From Streptomyces silvae (GTDB taxonomy: Bacteria > Actinomycetota > Actinomycetes > Streptomycetales > Streptomycetaceae): a DNA stretch of 64,000 nt. Where the stretch lies: contig NZ_JAERUC010000204.1 of NCBI RefSeq assembly GCF_016745505.1, positions 16,610 to 80,609 on the forward strand. The letters run 5' to 3'. A model generated the notes under the pieces. That model saw only the letters and a list, made by a program, of their open reading frames with translations. It had not been told where the DNA came from and ran no database searches. Positions 34,001 through 42,416 of this stretch are shown here, piece after piece (the first letter of the stretch is position 1; each line of letters opens with the position of its first letter). The position numbers were made by a program, and so were the translations under genes.

Positions 34001-36225
34001 GCGCGGCCACCGCCGGGCAGGGGCACGCAGACGTCGTCGGAGGGGCTGGAAGCACCCCAGCGAGGGATCTGCTCGCCTCCGACGGTGAACACATCGGCGG
34101 GGCGGTGCGACCAGTAGCCGCGCTGCTTCCCGTCCTCCCACCAGATGACCAGCAACTCCCCGTCGACGTAACGGAAGGCGAGTGTCCGCCAGTGGTCGAC
34201 GGTGGCCGGCAGCCTCAGGGTGTGCCGCAGCAGGACGCCTTCCGGGCCGACGACGACGGCCCGTTCGAGGGTGTTGAGGATGAGCGCGGGCCAGGCGCCG
34301 GTGATGCCGACGCCCTCCGACCGGTTACGCCGCTGACGCGCCGCGGCCGCCTCCTCGGACAGTTCGGCGTACGTCTCGTCCAGTGCGGGCCAGCCCAGTT
34401 CGTCGAGGACGCCGGTGCGCAGGGTCGAGGCGAGCAGCGGGACGACGTCGTGGTCCTCGAGGATCCGCACGGCCTCGGGGGCGACCTCCGCGACCACGGA
34501 GCGGTATGCCGAGAGCTTGTTGAGGGCCCTCCTCAGTCCGGGGAGCCCTTGGGATGCCGTGTACTCCTCGGCGCAGGCGGTCAGCCATTCCCTCAGAATC
34601 CCGGACAGCACCGGATGCGCGGCCAGTTTCGCCATGCCGGTCTCGCCCAGCCGCTGACCGTGTCCGCTGCCGAGGTCACCGACGGTCCGGCTCAGCAGGG
34701 CGCGGAAGACCGGCTGTTCGGCGACAGCCGTGAGGTCCCGCTCTCCGGGCGCGGTGTCGGTGAGCCAGGAGCCGAGCGCGACGGCGGGGCCCTGCGAGGT
34801 GCCCTTGCCCTGGTCGTCCGGCTCGGCGACGGGGATGCCGGAGGCCAGGCAGAGGTCGAGGAGATCCAGGTCGGCGGTGCGCAGCCAGCGGCCCTGGAAC
34901 AGCTCGACGGGGCGCCCGTCGGCGCGCAGCCGGTTCGCCATCCGGGCGGCCAGGTCGAGGGTCTGCGGGCTGCGGCCCGGCGTGGCGCTGTTACGCCTGC
35001 GGTGGGCCTCCCAGCGGGACAGCCAGTCGGCCGGGGAGACGGAGAGGTCACTGGGGGCGACGGAGTCGGCGTCCGGAAGGGCGGTCAGCAGGTCCTCGGC
35101 ACCGGATTCGGTCAGCAGTGCGAGCCAGCCGTGCTCGCCCTCGGTGTCCCGGGCGCTCTCGCTGAAGGTCTCCGGGAAGAAGGCGAGGAGCCGGGCACGT
35201 ACGGCCGCCTCCCCTCGGGCGAGGGTGACGAGTGCGGGGCGGTAGGCGGTCCAGAACGAGGCGGGAGCGCGGACGATTCCCGGGGAACCGATCAGGTCGG
35301 CCATCAGCTCGCGTTCGGCGGTCTCGCGGTCCAGTCCGGCGGCCTTGACCAGCGCGCGCACATCCTGCGGCAGTGCCGCGTAGGGGGGCATGCCCGCACC
35401 GCAGCGCTCGACCAGCAGGCGACGGAACTGCACCCAGGCGTCCGCCGGTTCGAGCCGGGCCACCAGGTCGCGTACGTACTGCCGCAGGGCCTTGACGGTC
35501 AGCGCCCCGGCGAAGGCGAACTCCAGGAAGACCGCTCGCTGCCGGTCCTCGTCCACGACCAGCCCGTGCACCCGCTCGGCCTCACGGGCCTTGCCGAAGA
35601 AGGAGGCGGCGTAGCTGGTGTTCTCCGCCTGGAGGAAGAGTCGGGCCACCTGCTCGTAGTAGGTGGGGAGGAAATGGGGCACGGCCCGGCCGAGCCGGGT
35701 GCCGAGGGCGTCGAAGCCTTCCTTGGCCGCTCCCGCGCGGCCCTTGGCCTGGCGGCCCAGCCGCTCGATGTCCTTGACCAGGGCCAGGGCGTGGTGCCCG
35801 TTGGCCGGGTCGTTGACCAGGGCCCAGGCCGGGAAGCCCAGCGTTTCGCGGCGCACCTGGCCCACGACGGGGGTCTCCGCGCTCCGGGCCAGCCCGAGGA
35901 ACTCCAGGGCCAGATCCTCGGCTTCGCCGAGCGTGCCGGGCACGAGCCGGACCACGGGTCGGTCGCCGAGGGCGGTGTGCGTATAGGTGCGGGCGGTCAG
36001 CGCGTCGGCGTCGTCCCGGTCGCTGATGCCGGCGGGGAGGATCGCGCCCGCGTCCAGCAGGGCGGCCGCGCGGGCCTCGGTGGCGGGGCCGGCGGCACCC
36101 TTGCCCGAGTTCTGGGCGGGGAGGGACACCGTTCCCGCCGGCGTCGTGCCTGCTTCGGTCGTGCCTGGTGCAGTCGTGTTCACGTTCGTGTTCGCCGTCG
36201 TCGCATTCGTCGTCGTGGTGTTCAT
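31027..36225 (-). CDS. Giant protein of unknown function (1732 aa) in the yeh-like cluster
   Basis: No familiar catalytic motif was found in this 1732-residue protein. The first 35 or so residues are a Thr/Asn-rich low-complexity stretch (MNTTTTNATTANTN), followed by a long, mostly helical Leu/Ala/Arg-rich body with beta-rich segments in the middle. Positionally it lies between the DUF4132-type protein and MoxR, where E. coli has only YehI (about 1200 residues, DUF4132). It may be the scaffold or the substrate-recognition partner. It overlaps both neighbours by four bases. ATG 36225 is set by that overlap. Confidence 0.85.
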   Translation of the reverse strand: MNTTTTNATTANTNVNTTAPGTTEAGTTPAGTVSLPAQNSGKGAAGPATEARAAALLDAGAILPAGISDRDDADALTARTYTHTALGDRPVVRLVPGTLGEAEDLALEFLGLARSAETPVVGQVRRETLGFPAWALVNDPANGHHALALVKDIERLGRQAKGRAGAAKEGFDALGTRLGRAVPHFLPTYYEQVARLFLQAENTSYAASFFGKAREAERVHGLVVDEDRQRAVFLEFAFAGALTVKALRQYVRDLVARLEPADAWVQFRRLLVERCGAGMPPYAALPQDVRALVKAAGLDRETAERELMADLIGSPGIVRAPASFWTAYRPALVTLARGEAAVRARLLAFFPETFSESARDTEGEHGWLALLTESGAEDLLTALPDADSVAPSDLSVSPADWLSRWEAHRRRNSATPGRSPQTLDLAARMANRLRADGRPVELFQGRWLRTADLDLLDLCLASGIPVAEPDDQGKGTSQGPAVALGSWLTDTAPGERDLTAVAEQPVFRALLSRTVGDLGSGHGQRLGETGMAKLAAHPVLSGILREWLTACAEEYTASQGLPGLRRALNKLSAYRSVVAEVAPEAVRILEDHDVVPLLASTLRTGVLDELGWPALDETYAELSEEAAAARQRRNRSEGVGITGAWPALILNTLERAVVVGPEGVLLRHTLRLPATVDHWRTLAFRYVDGELLVIWWEDGKQRGYWSHRPADVFTVGGEQIPRWGASSPSDDVCVPLPGGGRATGGKALHAGDTSLPPQRAVLSDGTGHWRDGHQGTARVWLEYDPASGTHGRASLPAFLHSGVQDGTRLLTEHCQVLPLQPGLEGTPFGTDGTVLGRWVRRTATEPGMPAPADGHRIVAGTPDGHTVTLTPHGGSLVPLGALTLPGGSRPVMALAGRSVEAHPADTPGAGGSLWSVTPGSVRDCDAAGTPYVPPVTYWHAMRPRDERGSIALRNLTDSRAAELFEEVATAVARHLEAFRAVEDYTGPSSHELSREAVARVLPEVTDARLLDGVTALVHDAVDRAVAAARYLDPPQPVTPRNTAHTQDMFSDRSPEHADDVTLLHATVWGSERMHNGWWGTESRWTVVRQILAVNHVLGGEPAFGLPVPSKVPFAPVDGWQRDEYTVPGQHLNWTSLLDKLPELAYRAASATTSPEHRAGLVVLLDTLAEGPLADPAGTVRLVELIEPCGGTPGQGRIEVVHRLGQVLRKGPRTVVVLAERGRNSRNDAARWLAVDHDPTGAFGPVPGFTLDHERFHQGITRSRLHRLTALVREQGPAPWRPEAVEAFHAATGIGPLQSAALVSAAVDEPGAEALGLLGAKTRAFEAAQARLNALPRADCHALFQALLPADPAELWSTGPDIQAAAEVWQQRLASLVRVPEELDLDLSGTTPGAVDLILNSASRTWLGHGSPVEDGTGRPGLRRVGAYGSFSSAVTALRTLAYTLPYGHPLRAHLPVGLAALRRTLADPDLVLDLGLDWTEAGGSIGAVVRAAHQLPETGGAGPDGLVRAGTALLLAAGHGSNEKLLIRPAGLEGSEDPAFGLVEGTVAQYRMGEVRALRTLLGKEIDALVSAGAPDGAPPHPVQDPTRTVPDLVAEAAGALGLSVDAAALYLMLLALPDPTDRNCARWTEWKPARIKKARAELGATDLVLEAKRSRAGRTLFLPCGWLERGAPGLPLETWKERLYPVEGATRTLPDIPVPELFATAWTRARGGDAPAFEELDTRAPQKDRRR

Positions 36226-37082
36226 GCCGCCCGCTCCTCGTCCTCCACGTCGCGGCCGGCATACAGCGCCGCCGCCATGCGCATGCCCTCGGACCAGGTG
36301 ACGGGTCCGACCTCGGCCGCCTTCAACGCACGCCCCGCGGGGTCGGTCCAGCCCAGGGGGCCCGTCTCCGTGCCGTACTCGTCGTATCCGTCGTGCTCGC
36401 CGATCCAGATGCGCGCCTCGGCGGTGGCGCCGTCCTCGACGACGGGGCAGACCGCGTACCCGCCGCGCGAGCGATACCCCAGCTGGGTGACACGGCCGTG
36501 CAGGAAACGCAGTTCCTTGAAGACCCCGCCGGCGTAGTCGTCGACGGACGTGGAGTCCGGGGCGAGGCCCTGCGGCCGATGCCACACCTCGCGGAACAGC
36601 TGCTCCACGTTCTGGCGCATCCCGAGTTCGACCGCGAACTCCCTCAGCTCGTCGAGGTCGTCGAGAAGGACGGGGTGAGGCACTCGGACGACGTCAGGGG
36701 TGATGCGGACCGTGTCTCCGTCCAGGTCGACGAGGCCGAGACCGCGCGCGGGGTCGACATCGCGCAGGAACCCGGCGACCCCGCCGTCCGCGCCGGTCAC
36801 CACCACGTCCCGCAGGGCCGCCTGCCACGCCGGGTCGGGCCAGACCTGGGCGAGAACAGCCGTGGGGACGGGCAGCGAACGCACCATCCACTGCTCGACG
36901 TCGGTCAGGCACCGGCGTTCGTGCCGCTCCAGCCACTCGGTCAGCTGCCGGAGCCCGACGACCGCCGGATCGTCCTTCAGCTTGGCCGGAACGGACTTCA
37001 GCCGCCGGCCCTTTCCGTTGCGGGCCACCACCTTGCCCGCCTCCAGGGCGACTTCGTAGTCGCCCGCCTGCACCCACCCCAT
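36222..37082 (-). CDS. DUF4132-type protein (MolR/YehI C-terminal-like)
   Basis: A 286-residue protein that opens the operon. Blocks such as LTDVEQWMVRSLPVPTAVL, FLRDVDPARGLGLVDLDG, VPHPVLLDDLDEL and QLFREVW resemble the DUF4132 region of MolR/YehI proteins (compare their QPF-Q--REVY block). It carries GGGGAGAA before ATG 37082. Stop and next start overlap by ATGA. In E. coli the yehI product of this family heads the equivalent gene order. Biochemical role unknown. Confidence 0.75.
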   Translation of the reverse strand: MGWVQAGDYEVALEAGKVVARNGKGRRLKSVPAKLKDDPAVVGLRQLTEWLERHERRCLTDVEQWMVRSLPVPTAVLAQVWPDPAWQAALRDVVVTGADGGVAGFLRDVDPARGLGLVDLDGDTVRITPDVVRVPHPVLLDDLDELREFAVELGMRQNVEQLFREVWHRPQGLAPDSTSVDDYAGGVFKELRFLHGRVTQLGYRSRGGYAVCPVVEDGATAEARIWIGEHDGYDEYGTETGPLGWTDPAGRALKAAEVGPVTWSEGMRMAAALYAGRDVEDEERAA

Positions 37083-37492
37083 GCGCTGTTCTCCCCGTTG
37101 TTCCGGACGTGCCGGTCTGGCGGCACGCTGATGAGACCCATCGACGGCGACGCACCGTGACGATTGAGAGGAACTCTAGGTGTAGCCACTGACAATGAGT
37201 TCGGCGTCCGTGCGCCTGGTCGTACCGGCACGCAGCAGGCAGGTCGCCGAACTTCGGGCGCGGGCACGGGTGGAGCCACCGGCCTCCACGAACAGGGTGG
37301 GGGCGGGCCCGTCGATCCCGGCCTCGGTGAAGGACGACGTTCTGGCGGGCGGTCGGCCGCCTCTCGGTCGAGGCCGTCGTGAGCCCGGTCGCCAATCACC
37401 GACGGATCTGTTGGATTCGCGCTGCCAACGGGCCCCGAAAGTCGGGGTTCCATCGGACGTCGCGGCTCCCCTCACCAAGATCCCAGAAACCA
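37083..37492. other. Divergent intergenic region between yeh-like cluster and TetR gene
   Basis: About 410 bases without a supported gene. It must contain the promoter of the five-gene minus-strand operon, but no clear hexamers were found. The TetR operator begins at its right edge. Confidence 0.35.
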
Positions 37493-37529
37493 TAGACACT
37501 GTCTACTCAATCATGGTAGACACTGTCTA
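37493..37529. promoter_or_regulatory. Twin identical 13-bp palindromic operators
   Basis: tagacactgtcta occurs at 37493-37505 and again at 37517-37529, centres 24 bp apart. Each is a perfect odd palindrome around a central c, and the second reaches the ATG at 37529. Together they also form a larger inverted repeat (ccatagacac...gtgtctatgg type). Binding would cover the promoter and start codon of the TetR gene. Confidence 0.8.
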
Positions 37530-38182
37530 TGGAACGCGAGAACTCTCTCAGGGAACGGTTGATCGACGTCGGGGTGGACCTCGTGATGACCGACGGAACG
37601 ACCTCGCTCGGACTGCGTGAGATCGCCCGCCGGGCGGGGGTGTCACACGGGGCTCCGCGTCGGTACTTCCCTACTCATCACTCCCTGCTCTCCGCGATCG
37701 CCCGCCGCGGTTTCACCGACCTCGAGGTCCGGTTCGCGGCCGCGACCGACAGCGCGATGTCGGCACGCGCCCAGTTGCAGGGGATCGGGCGGGCGCATGT
37801 CAGGTACGCGCTGGAGCACCGCGGCATGTTCGAGCTGATGTTCCGGCATGACCTGCTCGACAGCGAGAAACATCCGCCGGACCAGTCACAGCTCCGCGAT
37901 TCGACTCTGCCCATGTTCGAGCTCATGGTCGAACTCGTCGTCCGGCTGCGGACGGAACAGGCTGCCGAGCGCCGCCCCGGTGCACCGAGCGATCCCCCGC
38001 CGCCGGCCGTGACGGCAGCCGCCCTCTGGTCCAACCTCCACGGCCTCGCCCAACTGTGGGCCTGGGGCAGCCTCCAGCTCGCCCTCAACGCCGTACCACC
38101 CGGCGGAGCGTCTGACGACAGCCATCTCGACCAGCTCGTCGCGGCGGTCCTGGACGCACATCTCGGCCCGGTGACGTCGTGA
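37529..38182 (+). CDS. TetR/AcrR regulator of the adjacent MFS exporter
   Basis: A 217-residue repressor. The HTH reads LREIARRAGVSHGAPRRYFPTHHSLL, and a TetR C-terminal ligand domain follows. The ATG lies at the last base of the second palindrome, so the mRNA may be leaderless and autorepressed. Its stop overlaps the MFS start by GTGA: a classic repressor-exporter operon. The inducing compound is unknown. Confidence 0.92.
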   Translation: MERENSLRERLIDVGVDLVMTDGTTSLGLREIARRAGVSHGAPRRYFPTHHSLLSAIARRGFTDLEVRFAAATDSAMSARAQLQGIGRAHVRYALEHRGMFELMFRHDLLDSEKHPPDQSQLRDSTLPMFELMVELVVRLRTEQAAERRPGAPSDPPPPAVTAAALWSNLHGLAQLWAWGSLQLALNAVPPGGASDDSHLDQLVAAVLDAHLGPVTS

Positions 38183-39699
38183 CCGCGACATTACGGCGGC
38201 GGCTCGCACTCCTGGCCAGTGTGACCGGCGCAATGATCGTCGCATTGGACGGCACGGTGCTCATGGTGGCGCAGCCCAGCCTGCAGCGTGACCTCGATGC
38301 GAGCATGAAGCAGGTCCAATGGACCAGTACCGCCTACCTGCTCGCCGTGGCCGCGCTTCTCGTCACCGCCGGGCGCTTGGGCGACCGGTACGGGCACTCG
38401 CGGATGCTGTTCACCGGTGTGCTCGGCTTCGCGGCGGCCTCAGCCGGTGTCGCGCTCGCTCCCGGCGCCGGGTGGGTGATTGCCCTACGCGCCGCCCAAG
38501 GCCTGTTCGGTGCACTCCTCCAGCCGGCGACACTCGCGCTTCTGAGGCTGGCGTACCCGGCGGATCGGCTCGGCACGCCGGTCGCCTTCCGTACCAGCGC
38601 GATCGGGGTGGCCGCGGCGGCCGGCCCGGTGCTCGGGGGCGTTCTCGTCGCGCACCTGGGCTGGCGTGCGGTGTTCTGGATCAACGTCCCCGTTGCGCTC
38701 GCGATCGCCGCCCTCACCCTCGCCGTGTGGGCACCGGCGCCCTCACGTACCGGGGCCCAGCGACTCAACCTCACCGGCGCGGCCTTGCTCGCAACTGCGC
38801 TCGCGGTCCTGGTGCACACCCTGTCCGGCATACCGGCCCACGGGTGGACCACCGCGCCGACATGGACCGGCCTTGTCGCAGCGGCGGGCGTCACCGTGGC
38901 GTTCGTCGGGCACGAACGCCGCACCGAGCACCCGCTCGTGGCCCCGGCAGTGGCACGATCCGTACCGGTGGCGGCATCGGTGACGATCCTGCTGGTCACC
39001 ACTGGCGGCATGTTCGGCGCACTGTTCGTGGCCACCTTCTCCCTCCAAGACATACGTGGGCTCGACCCCCTTGCCAGTGGCCTGAGCGCGCTCCCGCTGA
39101 CGGCGCTCATGGTCCTCGGCGCGCCTGTCGCCGGCGCCGCGCTGCGCAGGTACAGCCCACGCCGTACCGCGATCGTCGGTGCGGTCCTCGTCATCCTCGG
39201 CATTGGAGGTCTTGCGGTAAGCGGTCTTGGCACCGGCGATCTTGGCACCGGCGGCCTGTACCAGCCCGCCTCGGTCGGAACGTGGGCGGTGACCGGCACG
39301 GCCTTCGCCTTCGCCGCCCTCGGCGTGGGCTTCGCCACCGTCATGGTCACCGCCACGGCAACCGTCGTGGGTGAGGCGCCGCCCGGATACGCCGGGGTGA
39401 TCGGTGGACTCAAGCAGACGGCTATGAACGTAGGCCCGGCCCTGGGAATCGCCATAGCCGCCGGCATGATGACGCCGAGACCGTCGGCCGTCGCCGCCCA
39501 GGCGGCGGGCATGACCCCGGAAATGTCGGCGTCGGCGACGACCCCCACCCTGATGGTCCTCGCGGGACTCGCCGCCCTGGCCCTGCTGCCGGCATCGCTG
39601 CTACCGACGCAGTCGCCCCGCAGCACAGGACCTCGCACGACCACCCCGGACACTCACGGCATCCACGCCGGTGCCGAACCGGAGCGAAGCGTCAGGTGA
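38179..39699 (+). CDS. DHA2-type MFS exporter with a TTA codon
   Basis: A 506-residue protein with about 14 helices (EmrB/QacA type): LDGTVLMVAQPSLQRDL in helix 1, GRLGDRYGHSRML loop, and QPATLALLRLAYP. It probably expels drugs or metabolites by proton antiport. The fifth codon (38191-38193) is TTA, the rare leucine codon read by the developmentally controlled bldA tRNA, so translation may be delayed until differentiation. The GTG start overlaps the TetR stop. A short internal repeat (GLGTGDLGTGGL) lies in a late loop. Confidence 0.92.
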   Translation: MTATLRRRLALLASVTGAMIVALDGTVLMVAQPSLQRDLDASMKQVQWTSTAYLLAVAALLVTAGRLGDRYGHSRMLFTGVLGFAAASAGVALAPGAGWVIALRAAQGLFGALLQPATLALLRLAYPADRLGTPVAFRTSAIGVAAAAGPVLGGVLVAHLGWRAVFWINVPVALAIAALTLAVWAPAPSRTGAQRLNLTGAALLATALAVLVHTLSGIPAHGWTTAPTWTGLVAAAGVTVAFVGHERRTEHPLVAPAVARSVPVAASVTILLVTTGGMFGALFVATFSLQDIRGLDPLASGLSALPLTALMVLGAPVAGAALRRYSPRRTAIVGAVLVILGIGGLAVSGLGTGDLGTGGLYQPASVGTWAVTGTAFAFAALGVGFATVMVTATATVVGEAPPGYAGVIGGLKQTAMNVGPALGIAIAAGMMTPRPSAVAAQAAGMTPEMSASATTPTLMVLAGLAALALLPASLLPTQSPRSTGPRTTTPDTHGIHAGAEPERSVR

Positions 39700-39705
39700 C
39701 CGGCT

Positions 39706-39740
39706 GACACCGCGGCCGCTCGCTCACCGGTAGCGGTGTC
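39706..39740. terminator. Hairpin between convergent genes
   Basis: A perfect 8-bp stem, gacaccgc at 39706-39713 with gcggtgtc at 39733-39740, lies six bases after the MFS stop. It sits between convergent genes. Confidence 0.55.
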
Positions 39741-39804
39741 GTTCATGTCGAGCATATCGAGGGGGCGATCTCTTCCACGGCACTACGAGCGAAGTCCATC
39801 CGTT

Positions 39805-40245
39805 TCAAAGCGACTTGGGGAAGGCGCCGCGCAGTGCGGAGCCCCGGATGACGAACGCGACGCGAATGACAGGCAGCATGCACACGACTTGCATCACCGC
39901 GTACCACGGAGGGCAGACACCCGGGATCAGGTCGACACCGATGATCGCGATCGGCATGATCACCACCAGGGCACTCACGCGCTCGAAAGCCCGTCGGGAT
40001 CCCCGGGAAGCGGACACGGTCAGCCGGTGGATCAGCACGGCGACCACAGGCAGCAGAACTGCCCGGACCCACATGAACGAGTTCACCGTATGACCGCTGC
40101 TCGCCACCACGATGACTGCCAGGAGAGCGGCGGCGCCGAGTGCGCCGCAGACCTTGATGCCGCTCCTCGCCGTGCTGAAGGCTCGCCGGGCGTGAGGAGC
40201 GGCGTGGTGGGCGGCCGAGGACGGGGGGTGAATGTTCGATTCCAT
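39805..40245 (-). CDS. Small membrane protein divergent from a histidine kinase
   Basis: A 146-residue protein. After a His/Ala-rich N-terminus (MESNIHPPSSAAHHAAPHA) there are four hydrophobic helices, e.g. CGALGAAALLAVIVVASSG and ALVVIMPIAIIGVDLIPGV. No known family was recognised. It lies head to head with the two-component genes across 151 bases and could be a regulated target or a signalling partner. AT-poor and codon-typical. Confidence 0.7.
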   Translation of the reverse strand: MESNIHPPSSAAHHAAPHARRAFSTARSGIKVCGALGAAALLAVIVVASSGHTVNSFMWVRAVLLPVVAVLIHRLTVSASRGSRRAFERVSALVVIMPIAIIGVDLIPGVCPPWYAVMQVVCMLPVIRVAFVIRGSALRGAFPKSL

Positions 40246-40396
40246 GCTCACCGACGCTACGAAGCGCTCGACAGGCGCGGTATCCGTCTGGACGCACGAC
40301 TGGGTGGGGCCAGCCCTACTCCCTGACCGACCAGGGCGGTAGCGGGCTCCGCGCAGTGCACAGTGGAAGCACAGACCGGCAAGCGAAGGACGAAAC

Positions 40397-41656
40397 ATGA
40401 GACCGCTGGGTTCGTGGCTGGCGCGCGCCGGCGTGGGGTGGATACGGGCGTGCGTCGTGGCGGCCGTCTGCATGTCGGCCCCGGCCTTGTGGGCAGCCGC
40501 CGTGGCGTTGGGGATCCGGTGGGGGGCGGGAAACCCGTGGTCGTGGGTCGCGCCCGTCGTGCTGGTGTGCGGGGGCACGCTCGCTCTGTCCCGTCCGGTC
40601 TGCCGGATGGTCCGCTTCCTCGTGGCGGAATGGATGGCCACCGTCATCCCCGCCGGATACCGGGAGGCCGGGTCGGTGACGCGGATGTCCACCGGGTACT
40701 GGTGGAACGGCTTCGGTTACGAGCGCACCCGCCGCGACGCCCTCCTGGACCAGAAGTGGCGCGTCCGGTGGAGGGATCCCGCCAACTGGCGCGACCTGAG
40801 GTTCACGGTCATCGCACCGCTCACCGCGGGCGGGGTCGCTTCCCTCCCGCCGGCCGGGGTGGCGGCGGCAGTCCTCGGGATCGGTCGGCCGGAGTCCGCG
40901 GTTCGCATCGTCGGGGCGCTCGGCCTGGTGGTGGCCTTCGCCGGTGCGCCGTACGCCTGGCGGTGTCTCGAGCCGGTGGCCGTCCGCTTCCTGCGCCCGT
41001 CACGCGCCATGGCGTTGGCGGACCGGGTGGACGAACTCACCGCCCAGCGCGCGGACGCGACGGTCGCCCAGGCCGCCGAGATCCGCCGCATCGAACGGGA
41101 CCTGCACGATGGGGCACAGGCCCGCCTGGTCGGGCTCGGGCTCTCCCTGGCAACGGCGGAGAAGCTGATGGAGACCGATCCTGCCCGGGCCAGGACGCTG
41201 ATGCGCGAAGCGCGGGCCGGTGCCACCGCTTCACTGACCGAGCTCCGCGAACTGGTCCAGGGAATCAACCCGCCCGTGCTGAACGACCGCGGGCTCATCG
41301 ACGCCGTCCGCGCTCTCGCCCTGGACAGCCCGCTCGAAACGGCAGTCAGCGCCGACCTTCAGCTCCGCCTGGACCCGCCGGTCGAGTCTGCCCTGTACTT
41401 CGCCGTCGCCGAACTGCTGGCCAACGCGGTCAAGCACGCCCGTGCGGCACTGGCCCGGATCTCCATCACCCAGGACGACGCAGGAATCGTCATCGAGGTC
41501 GAGGACGACGGCCGCGGCGGAGCCGGGGTGCCAACCGACGGCGGGCTTGCGGGGCTGCGTCACCGGCTCGCGGCCTTCGACGGCACCCTGGAGATCACCA
41601 GCCCGGCCGGCGGCCCGACCCGGGTGAGGATGATGGTGCCATGCGAATCGTCGTAG
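40397..41656 (+). CDS. NarL-type sensor histidine kinase
   Basis: A 419-residue membrane kinase. Four N-terminal helices form the sensor region. The dimerisation/phosphoacceptor box is RIERDLHDGAQARLVGLGLS with the His in LHDGAQ. The ATPase domain shows the N-box ELLANAVKHA and G-box VEDDGRGGAGV, G1/G2 GGLAGLRHRLAAF. Such kinases pair with LuxR-type regulators, and the response regulator gene overlaps its 3' end by 16 bases. The signal is unknown. Confidence 0.94.
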   Translation: MRPLGSWLARAGVGWIRACVVAAVCMSAPALWAAAVALGIRWGAGNPWSWVAPVVLVCGGTLALSRPVCRMVRFLVAEWMATVIPAGYREAGSVTRMSTGYWWNGFGYERTRRDALLDQKWRVRWRDPANWRDLRFTVIAPLTAGGVASLPPAGVAAAVLGIGRPESAVRIVGALGLVVAFAGAPYAWRCLEPVAVRFLRPSRAMALADRVDELTAQRADATVAQAAEIRRIERDLHDGAQARLVGLGLSLATAEKLMETDPARARTLMREARAGATASLTELRELVQGINPPVLNDRGLIDAVRALALDSPLETAVSADLQLRLDPPVESALYFAVAELLANAVKHARAALARISITQDDAGIVIEVEDDGRGGAGVPTDGGLAGLRHRLAAFDGTLEITSPAGGPTRVRMMVPCESS

Positions 41657-42288
41657 CCGAAGACCTCTATCTCCTGCGTGACGGCATGGTCCGCCTCATC
41701 GAAGCGTACGGACACCAGGTGGTGGCGACGGCAGCCACCGGACCCGAAACGCTCGAGGCACTGCTGAGGTGGCGGCCGGACGTCGCCGTCATCGACGTAC
41801 GCATGCCGCCGACCCGGTCGGATGAGGGCCTGCGCGCCGCTCTCGCCGCCCGCTGCGAACTGCCGGGACTGCCGGTCCTCATTCTCTCCCAGTACGTCGA
41901 GCAGCTCTACGCCCGTGAGCTCCTGGCCGACGGCGCCGGTGGCATCGGCTATGTGCTCAAGGAGAGCGTCTTCGACGCCGATCAGTTCCTCGACGCCCTG
42001 GAACGGGTCGCCGGTGGCGGGACCGCCATGGACCCAGCCGTCATCGCCAAGTTGCTGTCCAGCGGGTCCTCGAACCGGCGGCTCGAACGGCTCACCGAGC
42101 GCGAACGCTCCGTGCTCGGCCTCATGGCCGAAGGACTGTCCAATCAGGCCATCGGCCGGCGCCTCTTCCTCAGCGAAAGCTCCATCAGCAAGTACACGAC
42201 CTCCATGTTCGGCAAGCTCGGCATCACCGATGACGACACCAATCACCGCCGCGTCCTCGCCGTCCTCGCCTACCTGAACAACCCGTGA
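41641..42288 (+). CDS. LuxR-type response regulator
   Basis: A 215-residue NarL/FixJ-type regulator. The receiver's phosphoacceptor Asp is in VAVIDVRMPP, and Lys is in GYVLKESV. The C-terminal LuxR HTH is LTERERSVLGLMAEGLSNQ with SESSISKYTTSMFGKLG. It overlaps the kinase gene, ensuring balanced production. The DNA target may include the shared divergent promoter at 40246-40396. Confidence 0.95.
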   Translation: MRIVVAEDLYLLRDGMVRLIEAYGHQVVATAATGPETLEALLRWRPDVAVIDVRMPPTRSDEGLRAALAARCELPGLPVLILSQYVEQLYARELLADGAGGIGYVLKESVFDADQFLDALERVAGGGTAMDPAVIAKLLSSGSSNRRLERLTERERSVLGLMAEGLSNQAIGRRLFLSESSISKYTTSMFGKLGITDDDTNHRRVLAVLAYLNNP

Positions 42289-42416
42289 GCCCCCTCGGCT
42301 CCACCGCGGTCGGCGATCACACATGGCCCAGCTCCGGCACCGGCCGCCTGCGGCACGGTCGCAAGCTCGCCCCGCTGCACCGCCCCTGGTCAGCCCGATG
42401 ATCCCCGGGAAATCGG

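Noticed and set aside
33610..36537. Long plus-strand open frame (975 codons) within the 1732-residue gene
   Set aside because: It is a shadow frame in GC-rich DNA with no ribosome binding site or recognisable sequence, while the minus-strand gene is coupled to its neighbours.
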